DNA of 11,882 nt from NCBI GenBank assembly GCA_029861485.1, contig JAOTZF010000024.1, positions 1-11,882 of the forward strand, given 5' to 3'. This stretch comes from Thermoleophilia bacterium (lineage in GTDB: Bacteria > Actinomycetota > Thermoleophilia > Miltoncostaeales > Miltoncostaeaceae). Every line of letters starts with the position of its first letter. Position 1 is the first letter of the stretch. Below, one piece after another: positions 1 through 8,127 of the stretch. The notes under the pieces are model-generated. The model saw only the letters and a program-made list of their open reading frames with translations. It was not told the DNA's origin and ran no database searches. The position numbers and the translations under genes are program-made.

Positions 1-685
1 CCACCCCACGCCGCTGATCGGGCGATGCGAGAGCCACCACGGGCGTCGCGGAGACCGCGACCAGGAGCGGACCGGGCACGCCCCGCCTGCGACGGCGCCA
101 CACCAGGAGGAACGCCACCGCCGCCACACCGAGCGTCAGCGTGGCCCAGTTGATCGTCGACAGGTTCGAGACGAACTGATCGATGATCTCCGTGAAGCTC
201 TCAGCGCGCTCCGCGTCGACGCCCGTGAGGGCCGAAAGCTGGCTCGCCGCGATGATCACCGCGGCCGCGGCGATGAAGCCGACGAGCACCGGACGCGAGA
301 TGTAGTTGACGAGGAATCCGAGCCGGGCGAAGCCGAGCAGCACGTGAGCGGCACCGACCAGCAAGGCGAGAAGCCCCGCCGTCTCGAGCTCCCTGCCGGG
401 TGGCGCGCTGTTGGAGAGCGCCGTGAGGGTCAGCAGCGAGACCAACGCGACCGGCCCGACGCTGAGATGCAGCGAGGTGCCAAGCACCGCATAGACGACG
501 ACCGGCAGCGTCGCCGCATAGAGGCCAGCCTCCGGTGGCAGTCCTGCCAGTAGCGCGTAGGCCATCGCCTGCGGCACGACTATCGCCGCCATCGTCAGCC
601 CGGCAAGCAGGTCGGCCCGAAGCTTGCCGGTTGAATACGGTCGCGCCCAACCGAGCAGGCGCACGCCACTCGGCATCAGGCGCAT
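1..685 (-). CDS. SulP-family anion (sulfate-type) permease, N-terminal part, cut by window edge
   Basis: Inner-membrane secondary transporter of the SulP/SLC26 family, whose members import sulfate or, in some branches, bicarbonate or other anions. The 228 visible codons run open to the left edge, so the C-terminal half and any STAS domain lie outside. Seen directly: an N-terminal segment LLGWARPYSTGKLRADLLAG (residues 10-29), the helix-1 motif VVPQAMAYALLAGLPPEAGL (36-55) and the family signature around LGTSLHLSVGPVALVSLLT (68-86), followed by further hydrophobic helices at about 103-125 and 130-151. The ATG at 685 has GAGG 7 nt upstream and is preferred. A second in-frame ATG at 676 overlaps the TGA of a small upstream ORF and is a real alternative. 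The family call is secure; the substrate cannot be read from the sequence. It is on the same strand as the sugar operon, about 320 bp downstream of it, and probably has its own promoter. Confidence 0.92.
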   Translation of the reverse strand, partial: MRLMPSGVRLLGWARPYSTGKLRADLLAGLTMAAIVVPQAMAYALLAGLPPEAGLYAATLPVVVYAVLGTSLHLSVGPVALVSLLTLTALSNSAPPGRELETAGLLALLVGAAHVLLGFARLGFLVNYISRPVLVGFIAAAAVIIAASQLSALTGVDAERAESFTEIIDQFVSNLSTINWATLTLGVAAVAFLLVWRRRRRGVPGPLLVAVSATPVVALASPDQRRGV

Positions 686-723
686 CCGACGACCTCGCAA
701 GTTGCGTGTCGGCCACGACGCAT
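676..723 (-). CDS. Possible leaderless 15-residue upstream ORF (MRRGRHATCEVVGCA) before SulP
   Basis: An ATG 8 nt after a TAGTCT box opens a 15-codon frame with two TGC cysteine codons (residues 9 and 14). Its TGA stop shares bases with an in-frame SulP ATG (TGATG at 678-674). The likely SulP Shine-Dalgarno GAGG (696-693) lies inside this ORF, so its translation would affect SulP initiation. Leaderless cysteine-rich leader ORFs that attenuate sulfur genes are known in mycobacteria. Here the cysteines are not consecutive and expression is unproven, so chance is a real possibility. Confidence 0.3.
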   Translation of the reverse strand: MRRGRHATCEVVGCA

Positions 724-731
724 GGTCGGGC

Positions 732-737
732 AGACTA
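732..737 (-). promoter_or_regulatory. Candidate -10 box TAGTCT for SulP or its leader ORF
   Basis: TAGTCT fits the actinobacterial TAnnnT -10 pattern and lies 8 nt from the ATG of the small leader ORF and 46 nt from the SulP ATG at 685. No convincing -35 hexamer is seen at 16-18 bp. Just downstream is the palindrome CGCAACTTGCG (696-706), which could be an operator or part of a leader hairpin. Confidence 0.35.
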
Positions 738-921
738 GCCACCGGGTGCGCCGGGGACGTGCGCCCCAGATTCAGAGCAACGGGAGTGAGGCTCCTTGCT
801 GCTCCGCGGGTGCCTCGTGCAAGCGGCGGCCGACGAGCCGTTCCCGCGCGTGAGCGCAGCGGTACCGGCAACAGGCACGGCGTGGCATGCGTACCGCGGC
901 GGGGACCCCACCCCCGGCGTG

Positions 922-983
922 CGGCGACTGGCGTCTGTGTCGAGCTGATGCCCCCGGCACGTCGGCGGCGGCGCCAGTCGCCG
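922..983. repeat. 12-bp perfect inverted repeat downstream of the dehydratase stop
   Basis: CGGCGACTGGCG (922-933) and CGCCAGTCGCCG (972-983) are exact reverse complements separated by 38 bp. In the minus-strand transcript the structure begins 24 nt after the dehydratase stop, so it could form a 12-bp G+C-rich stem at the operon end. No T-tract follows, so a classical intrinsic terminator is not shown. A transcript-end structure or an operator are alternatives. Confidence 0.4.
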
Positions 984-1006
984 TGGCAGCGACGGTCAGC
1001 CGGCGG

Positions 1007-2914
<1,908 letters not shown>

Positions 2915-2922
2915 GGGAAGCG

Positions 2923-2928
2923 AGTCTA
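2923..2928 (-). promoter_or_regulatory. Candidate internal -10 box TAGACT before the dehydratase
   Basis: TAGACT lies 8 nt before the GTG start at 2914 and contains the TAG stop codon of the DUF354 gene. The dehydratase has no Shine-Dalgarno, so a leaderless internal transcript is possible. The alternative is read-through from the operon promoter with translational coupling. Confidence 0.3.
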
Positions 2929-3936
2929 CTCGCGCCGACGGGCGGCGGCCAGGATCAGGTCGATGAGGAACTCCGGATCCCGCAGCGGCGGGGGCGCGGC
3001 GCGAAGACGCTTCTCGAGCGCGACGTCCTCGGCTCGGTCGAGACGGCGCAAACGACCATCGTCGATCAGGCGAGCGTCCACGGCGCCGAGCTCGCCGGCG
3101 AAGGTCGTATAGGCGGGCACGCCGAGCGCCACGGCCTCGCGATTCATGGTCCCGCCGGCGCTGACCACCACGTCGCTCGCGAAAATGAGGCTCGGCCCGT
3201 CGACGGGGAGCTCGGGCACGATCACAGGACGCGCGCGCAGGGCCTTGCGCTGCTCGTCGGTTCTCGGGAGCACGACGGTCTGCACGCCGTCGGTCTCGAG
3301 TAGGCGATCGAGGGTGGCGCTGAATACTTCCGTCGAGGCGCCGCGGTGGTAGAGGGTCACCTCGGGCGGCGGCCGCAGCACCGCGATGACCCTCTCCGGA
3401 TCCAGCCCGAGCTCATTGACGACCCCGGCATCGTACTCGTGGTCGGCGAGGTAGTACTCCTCCTTCAGCCCTGGGTAGCGCACCAGCTTGGGCGGGCGGA
3501 TGCCGTAGCGCTCGAGGGCATGCTCGGGAATGTAGGCCGGCACCAGCACACGTGTCGCCAGCCGGCCGTTGAGATGGTGCATCGCCGCCGCGTGCTCGTA
3601 GTCGAACATCGTCACCTGAGGGATGCCCGAGGCCCTGGCGGCAATCGGCTGGTCCGTGCTCCCGTGAGCCACGGCGAGATCGAACGCGTTCTGGCGGGCG
3701 AACAGAACCAGCTCCCGCGACCGGGAGGCCATCGCACGGGCCTTGGCCGACCGCGATGCGCCGCCATGCGCTCCGATGACCCGATGCTCAATGCCGAAGC
3801 GGTCGAGCAGTCCGGTGGTTTGGGCGTACTCGCGGGACGTTACCGACACCTGATGACCGGCCTGGCGCATGCGCTTGATCAGCGGGCGAAAGATCACCGC
3901 GTGAGGCGAGTTTGTGACGTCGATCCAAATGCGCAT
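2926..3936 (-). CDS. DUF354 family protein, GT-B-like, probable role in surface glycan synthesis
   Basis: A 336-residue cytoplasmic protein with no signal peptide or membrane helix. It opens with MRIWIDVTNSPHAVIFRPLI and SVTSREYAQT (31-40), the recognisable N-terminus of the DUF354 family, which has no established reaction. Other conserved-looking points are FDYEHA (111-116), YPGLKEEYYL (154-163), LRPPPE (187-192) and the C-terminal stretch SAGGTMNREAVALGVP (259-274). The last resembles the nucleotide-sugar-binding half of GT-B enzymes such as UDP-GlcNAc 2-epimerase or MurG. The ATG at 3936 is chosen because it matches the family N-terminus; an in-frame extension to 4062 would overlap the aminotransferase and is arginine-rich without homology. 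No clear Shine-Dalgarno; the gene starts 29 bp after the aminotransferase stop. A glycosyltransferase or nucleotide-sugar-modifying role is inferred only from fold resemblance and neighbours. Confidence 0.85.
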   Translation of the reverse strand: MRIWIDVTNSPHAVIFRPLIKRMRQAGHQVSVTSREYAQTTGLLDRFGIEHRVIGAHGGASRSAKARAMASRSRELVLFARQNAFDLAVAHGSTDQPIAARASGIPQVTMFDYEHAAAMHHLNGRLATRVLVPAYIPEHALERYGIRPPKLVRYPGLKEEYYLADHEYDAGVVNELGLDPERVIAVLRPPPEVTLYHRGASTEVFSATLDRLLETDGVQTVVLPRTDEQRKALRARPVIVPELPVDGPSLIFASDVVVSAGGTMNREAVALGVPAYTTFAGELGAVDARLIDDGRLRRLDRAEDVALEKRLRAAPPPLRDPEFLIDLILAAARRRE

Positions 3937-3965
3937 TCGAGAGGCCGCCAGCCGGCGGCGCGCCC

Positions 3966-5063
3966 TCAGCCGAGGGCGGCGGCGATGGCCGAGACCACCG
4001 TACCGACGTCGTCTCGGGTCAGATTGGGGTGCATCGGCAGCGCGAGGCCGGTCGAGGCGCACTCCTCGGCTATCGGGAGATCGCCCTCGGAGTAGCCGAG
4101 ACCCGCGAACACAGGCTGAAGGTGCATCGGGATGCCGTAGTAGACGGCCGCGCCGATCCCCTGCTCGCGCAGGGCATCGCGGATGGCCTCGCGGCGGGTG
4201 CTGCGGGCCACGTACAGGTGGTAGGTGTGCGTGTACCCCTGCCCCACCGCCGGCAGGACCATGTGGTCACCGAGGCCCTCCTCGGCGTACCAGGCGGCGG
4301 CTTCGGCCCGCCGCGCGTTCCAATCGTCGAGGTGCGGGAGGAATACCCGGATCACAGCGGCCTGCAGGTCGTCCAGGCGGGAGTTGTAACCGACCTCGGT
4401 GAACACGACCTTGTCCTTGGAGCCGTGGAAGCGCAGTCGCCTGACGCGCTCGGCGAGCTCCTCGGTTGCGCACACGACCATTCCGCCGTCGCCAAACCCC
4501 GGGAAGTTCTTGGTGGGGAAGAAGCTGAAGGTCGCGATGTCCCCCAACGTTGCGATCTCGCCTTCCGGGGTGACCGCGCCGAACGACTGCGCGGCGTCTT
4601 CGACCACTTTCAGTCCGTGCGCGCCGGCGAGCTCCATGAGCTCGCCCATGGCCGCCGGGTGGCCGAAGATGTGAACGGGCAACAGGGCCTTCGTCGCGGA
4701 GGTGATCTTCTTCTGGGCCTCGGCGGGATCCAGGCAGTAGGTGGCCGCGTCGATGTCGGCGAACACCGGCGTGGCGCCGACCCGCGCGATGGCCTCGGCG
4801 GTTGCATAGAAGGTGTACGGGGTCGTGATGACCTCGTCGCCAGCGCCGATATCGAGGGCGCGGAGCGCGATCACGAGCGCGTCCGTGCCGTTGGCGACTC
4901 CGGCGGCAGGGCGTCCGAGCCGCTCACCGACCTCAGTCTCGAGGGCCTCGCCCTCCGGCCCGAGGATGAAGCGGCCGGTATCGACGACGCTCTTGATGGC
5001 GGCGTCCACTCGATCGCGCAGCGGCCCGTACTGGGCCTGGATGTCCATCAGGGGAACGCTCAT
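3966..5063 (-). CDS. DegT/DnrJ/EryC1/StrS family sugar aminotransferase
   Basis: PLP-dependent fold-type I aminotransferase of 365 residues, the normal family length, that would transfer an amino group to a keto-sugar nucleotide in the cytoplasm. Visible landmarks: GTDAL (59-63), TTPYTFYATAEAI (80-92), VVEDAAQSFGA (153-163) with Asp156 and Gln159 near the cofactor, FSFFPTKNFPGFGDGG (179-194) with the Schiff-base Lys185, GYNSRLDDLQAA (225-236), PMHLQPVF (312-319) and LPMHP (342-346). The KNFPGFGDGG loop looks more like sugar C3-aminotransferases (FdtB, QdtB, WbpE; KNLGALGDAG-like) than C4-type enzymes such as ArnB or PseC (K-ITTGEGG-like); this sub-assignment is tentative. ATG start at 5063 without a Shine-Dalgarno, 46 bp after the kinase stop. 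With the nearby 4,6-dehydratase it would make an amino-deoxy sugar for a surface glycan. Confidence 0.93.
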   Translation of the reverse strand: MSVPLMDIQAQYGPLRDRVDAAIKSVVDTGRFILGPEGEALETEVGERLGRPAAGVANGTDALVIALRALDIGAGDEVITTPYTFYATAEAIARVGATPVFADIDAATYCLDPAEAQKKITSATKALLPVHIFGHPAAMGELMELAGAHGLKVVEDAAQSFGAVTPEGEIATLGDIATFSFFPTKNFPGFGDGGMVVCATEELAERVRRLRFHGSKDKVVFTEVGYNSRLDDLQAAVIRVFLPHLDDWNARRAEAAAWYAEEGLGDHMVLPAVGQGYTHTYHLYVARSTRREAIRDALREQGIGAAVYYGIPMHLQPVFAGLGYSEGDLPIAEECASTGLALPMHPNLTRDDVGTVVSAIAAALG

Positions 5064-5075
5064 CGACGGCGCGGG

Positions 5076-5081
5076 AGGCTA
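5076..5081 (-). promoter_or_regulatory. Candidate -10 box TAGCCT before the aminotransferase
   Basis: TAGCCT lies 12 nt before the ATG at 5063, so a transcript would have a leader of only about 5 nt. It sits in the 46-bp gap after the kinase gene. A small hairpin GGCGG-TGG-CCGCC lies between the kinase stop and the box and could reduce read-through. No -35 is obvious. Confidence 0.25.
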
Positions 5082-5109
5082 CCAGTCGGGCCCGGCGGCC
5101 ACCGCCCCG

Positions 5110-6276
5110 TCAGTCGCGCGGTGCGAGCTTGCTCCCGGCGGTGACGCCGGCAAGCGGCAGCCGCACGCGGACCGTGGTGCCGTAGCCCGGCCGTGACGTG
5201 GCCGTCGCCTCGCCGCCCGCGCGGTCGGCGATGTGCTTGACGATCGCGAGCCCGAGCCCCGTGCCGCCGACCTGGTTGGAGCGCGACCGGTCAGCCCGAT
5301 AGAAGCGCTCGAAGACGTGCGGCAGATGCTCCTCGCCGATGCCGACACCGTCATCCGCGACCTCGAGGATCAGATCGTCGTCTGAGCGATAGGTGCGTAC
5401 CGTGGCCCGAGCGCCGGCGCCGGCGTAGTTGATGGCGTTCGTGAGCAGGTTTCCCACGACCATCTCGGCCATACGAGGAGTGAGCGGGGCCAGCAGCCCC
5501 TGCTCGAGGTCGGTCACCAGCTCGACGCCCGACTGCTCGGCCTGCCCGGCGAGGGTGGCGGCCGCGCTCGCCGCGGCCACACCGATCTCGACGGGCTCCT
5601 CGGTAAGGGGCGCGGATGAGGTCTCGAGCTCCGAGAGCAGCATGACGTCGTCGATGATCGCCGCAAGGCGGCCCACCTCGTGCTGGGCGCGCCGCGCGAA
5701 GCGCAAGCGCGCGTCGCGATCGAGGTCGTCGTGGTCGAGGGCCTCCAGCAGTCCGCGCAGCCCCGTCAGCGGAGTACGCAACTCGTGAGAGACGTTGCTC
5801 ACGAACTGCATGCGCAGCTCTTGGTAGTCCACGGCTTCCGTGGCATCCGCGATGCAGACGACTGCCGAGTCGTCCGCGATCGGCGCGACCGTCACGCGGT
5901 AGGTGCCTCGACGGTCGACGAACAGCCGGGTGTCGAATTGCTGGGGCTCGCCCAGGCGGACGGCCTGGGCGACGCGGCTTGCGAGCTCCAGCTCACCGAA
6001 TGCGCTCAAAAGGTCGCTGCCCACATCCAAGAAAGGGAACTTGGCGCGGGCGCCCTGACTGAGGCGCCGCACGCGGGCCTCGTCATCGACGACGATTGCC
6101 GGAAGGGGCAGGGCCGCGAACGCACCGAGTGCCGGCTCAGCCATGCTCTCGGCCGGCCGCTCATCATCCAAGTGACTTCCCCCGGACGAGGCGCGGCTCC
6201 GGCGTCCCATCCAGAGGATGGCCGAGAGCGCCACCAAGATGGTGGCGATCGCGACGAACCACCCCGCCATCTCCAT
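5110..6276 (-). CDS. PhoR-like sensor histidine kinase (orphan in this window)
   Basis: A 388-residue two-component sensor kinase. One N-terminal transmembrane helix (about 5-23) is followed by GRRSR, which places the rest in the cytoplasm. A PAS-like sensory region spans about 49-150 (ALPLPAIVVDDEARVRRLS, DRRGTYRVTVAPI). The HisKA dimerisation domain has FVSNVSHELRTPL (158-170) with the phosphorylated His164. The ATPase domain has the N box NLLTNAINYAG (276-286), the G1 box DDGVGIG (308-314), the F box FERFYR (322-327) and the G2 box GGTGLGLAIV (337-346), so all catalytic boxes are present. There is no HAMP domain and no large extracellular sensor. ATG at 6276 is chosen; a second ATG lies at 6270 and neither has a good Shine-Dalgarno. 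The frame stays open far upstream, but that part is antisense to the glycosidase. No response regulator is adjacent; instead sugar-biosynthesis genes follow, so its partner must be elsewhere or outside the window. Confidence 0.94.
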   Translation of the reverse strand: MEMAGWFVAIATILVALSAILWMGRRSRASSGGSHLDDERPAESMAEPALGAFAALPLPAIVVDDEARVRRLSQGARAKFPFLDVGSDLLSAFGELELASRVAQAVRLGEPQQFDTRLFVDRRGTYRVTVAPIADDSAVVCIADATEAVDYQELRMQFVSNVSHELRTPLTGLRGLLEALDHDDLDRDARLRFARRAQHEVGRLAAIIDDVMLLSELETSSAPLTEEPVEIGVAAASAAATLAGQAEQSGVELVTDLEQGLLAPLTPRMAEMVVGNLLTNAINYAGAGARATVRTYRSDDDLILEVADDGVGIGEEHLPHVFERFYRADRSRSNQVGGTGLGLAIVKHIADRAGGEATATSRPGYGTTVRVRLPLAGVTAGSKLAPRD

Positions 6277-6357
6277 AGTCAGATTCTGGCATGAGTTCTC
6301 TGAGAGAGCGCCATTAATGCTTGATCGAGCTGTGACCATTTGCTCGGGTTGAACGCC
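6277..6357. promoter_or_regulatory. Divergent promoter region between the kinase and the glycosidase
   Basis: These 81 bp separate two divergently transcribed genes, so both promoters should lie here, and the segment is visibly less G+C-rich than its surroundings. It contains ATTAAT (6313-6318) and a near-perfect palindrome GTTCTCTGAGAGAGC (6295-6309). TTGATC (6321-6326) could serve as a -35 element, but no well-spaced -10 partner is clear for either direction. Confidence 0.4.
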
Positions 6358-8127
6358 ATGAGCGTCAATCGCAACCTGGTGGCGACCCTCCTCGCGGCCG
6401 GTGTCGCCCTGGTCGGTGCCCATGCAGCGCATGGCGCGGTCGCGCTGGAGCCCGCGCCTCGAGGCCCCGAAGGACTCGCCCCGGGAATCTCCTATCAGCG
6501 GCAGGTGCGCGACGAGGGCGTCGTACACGTGGTGCGGATGCGACCGGGCCCGCGTCGCACGCTCGCCCCTGTCCTGACCGCCGGTCGCCCGTCGGCGCGC
6601 GCCTCGCTGACGAGCGCCGTGCGCAGCCGCTTCGCCACCGGGGCGGTCGGCGGCATCAACGGGGACTTCTTCAACTTCGGCGCCTCGTACCCCAGCGGCC
6701 TGCTGCTGCTCGACGGCGCCCTGATCAGCGAGCCCGAGCCCAGCCGCACCGCCCTGCTGCTGTCGCCCAACGGCACGTTGCTCGCCGAGAGGTTGCGCCT
6801 CGACGGCGGGTGGCAGGCCGAGGGGCAAGAGAGCTCGCGCGCCATCGACGGCATCAACCGGCCAGCCGAGTCCGGGCGTGAGACCCTCCTCTACACGCCC
6901 ATCTTCGGCCCGACCACGCCCACGGCCGGCAGTCGCTTCGAGGTCAAGGTGCGACTCGACTCCGGCGCCGCCCTCGCGGCCAACGCGCCCCAGGCTGGGA
7001 CGGTGATCGCCCGGGGGTCCGGTGGCGGAACGACTATCGGCCCGGGACAGGTCGTGATCACGGCCGTCGGAGCCGACGGGCCCGCGCTGGCGAGCGAGCT
7101 GCCGAACGGAGCTCGCGTGACGATCACGCCGACGCTCGCTGGTCTGCCTCCCGATGTGCTTCAGGGAATCGGCGGCGGTCCGCTGTTGGTGCAGGGCGGG
7201 GTCGCTGCACCCGACGCCGGGGAGGGCTTCAGCACCGCCCAACTCACCAGCCGTACGGCGCGCAGCGCGGTGGGCCAGCAATCCAGCGGGACGCTGCTGT
7301 TCGTGATGGCGGAAGGTCCACGAACGGGCCAACGCGGCATCGACGTCGCCGAGCAGGCCCAGTTGATGCGCACGCTCGGAGCCGTCACGGCGGTGGCGAT
7401 GGATGCCGGCGGCAGTGCGACGCTAGCCCTCGGAGATCAGCTTGCGGCAGCGGGTTCGTCAGAGCGCTCGATCACCGACGCCCTGGTCTTGAGCTACTCG
7501 GGCGTTCACTTTCCTCGGCTTGACACCGGGCGGATGACCCCCAATAGCGATGGCGTGAACGACGTCATCCGCACCTCGGTGAGAGTCCCCACGAGGGGCG
7601 TCCTCACGGTGACCCTCACCCGCCGCCGCGGCAGGGCCATCCGCATCACGCGGCGCCTCACAGGACCCACCACCCGCCGGGTGATCCTGAACGCACGCAG
7701 GCTGCGGATGAGCGACGGGCTCTACACACTGAGCGCGAAGCTGAAACCTGCCAGCGGAGGCGCCGCCTCGAGCCATTCACGTCGGCTGATCGTCGATCGT
7801 ACGCTGGCCGCGCTGAGCACCCGCCGCTACGTCAGGCGCCGGGGCGGGAAACCGCGGCCCAAGCTCGACATCCGCCTCCGCCTCTTCCGGGCGGCCCACG
7901 TGAGCGTGACAATCCGCGACGCCGCCGGCAACCGTCTGCGCACCCTCGCGAGCGGCAAGCGCCTTCGCGCCGGCAGCCATACGGTCACCTGGGATCGCAC
8001 CATCCGCCGCCAGGCGGCTGAAGGCACCTTTCTGATCGACGTCGAGGCTCGATCGAGTCTCGGCCGCAGCGGACTGCGCGAGACGGTCCGGCTGACCGAC
8101 CCGCGTACCGAGGATCCGGTGCCCTAG
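6358..8127 (+). CDS. Secreted phosphodiester glycosidase (NAGPA/DUF2233-type) with C-terminal FlgD-like Ig domains
   Basis: A 589-residue exported protein. The first 26 residues form a Sec signal peptide: MSVNR, hydrophobic LVATLLAAGVALVGA, then AHAAHGA with likely cleavage near 26. The body (about 40-380) is a phosphodiester glycosidase domain, related to the mammalian uncovering enzyme that removes GlcNAc from GlcNAc-phosphodiesters; bacterial members are thought to act on cell-wall or spore glycans. Seen: VGGINGDFFNFG (97-108), GLLLLDGALISEP (114-126), SRTARSAVG (298-306) and AVAMDAGGSATLAL (345-358). The C-terminus has two Ig-like units: MTPNSDGVND (393-402) onward, and VSVTIRDAAGNRLRTLASGK (515-534) with the FlgD-type ending AGSHTVTWD...EGTFLIDVEA. 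ATG 6358 is preferred because it gives a compact signal peptide; in-frame TTG codons at 6340 and 6349 are alternatives. No strong Shine-Dalgarno. It converges on uppP with overlapping stops. The substrate is not known. Confidence 0.9.
   Translation: MSVNRNLVATLLAAGVALVGAHAAHGAVALEPAPRGPEGLAPGISYQRQVRDEGVVHVVRMRPGPRRTLAPVLTAGRPSARASLTSAVRSRFATGAVGGINGDFFNFGASYPSGLLLLDGALISEPEPSRTALLLSPNGTLLAERLRLDGGWQAEGQESSRAIDGINRPAESGRETLLYTPIFGPTTPTAGSRFEVKVRLDSGAALAANAPQAGTVIARGSGGGTTIGPGQVVITAVGADGPALASELPNGARVTITPTLAGLPPDVLQGIGGGPLLVQGGVAAPDAGEGFSTAQLTSRTARSAVGQQSSGTLLFVMAEGPRTGQRGIDVAEQAQLMRTLGAVTAVAMDAGGSATLALGDQLAAAGSSERSITDALVLSYSGVHFPRLDTGRMTPNSDGVNDVIRTSVRVPTRGVLTVTLTRRRGRAIRITRRLTGPTTRRVILNARRLRMSDGLYTLSAKLKPASGGAASSHSRRLIVDRTLAALSTRRYVRRRGGKPRPKLDIRLRLFRAAHVSVTIRDAAGNRLRTLASGKRLRAGSHTVTWDRTIRRQAAEGTFLIDVEARSSLGRSGLRETVRLTDPRTEDPVP
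8124..8127. other. CTAG palindrome shared by two convergent stop codons
   Basis: The plus-strand glycosidase ends with TAG at 8125-8127 and the minus-strand uppP ends with TAG at 8126-8124, so the two genes overlap by 4 bp. There is therefore no room for separate intergenic terminators; each transcript must end inside the opposing gene or be stopped by a factor. Confidence 0.9.

Larger units (their letters stand above)
724..1006. other. Non-coding stretch between the dehydratase gene and the SulP leader
   Basis: About 280 bp with no frame that looks like a protein; the open frames here are arginine- and proline-rich shadows. It holds the candidate SulP -10 box at the left end, a 12-bp perfect inverted repeat (922-933 with 972-983) and a 7-bp inverted repeat GCGGTAC/GTACCGC (859-865 with 891-897). 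No tRNA-like or recognisable riboswitch structure was seen. Confidence 0.5.

Noticed and set aside
201..716. 171-codon minus-strand frame
   Set aside because: It is a shifted reading of the SulP gene; the neighbouring frame gives the clear SulP signature.
3937..4062. N-terminal extension of the DUF354 protein
   Set aside because: It overlaps the aminotransferase by almost 100 bp and is Arg-rich. MRIWID at 3936 matches the family start.
4029..5144. 371-codon plus-strand frame
   Set aside because: Antisense to the DegT-family aminotransferase, with no recognisable domain.
6340..6357. TTG start giving six more residues on the glycosidase
   Set aside because: No Shine-Dalgarno supports it, and the ATG at 6358 gives a normal signal peptide.
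5110..7332. Reading the kinase frame as a 740-residue protein starting at 7332
   Set aside because: The extra 352 residues are antisense to the glycosidase, cross the divergent promoter region and show no domain. The kinase has a proper N-terminal helix from 6276.
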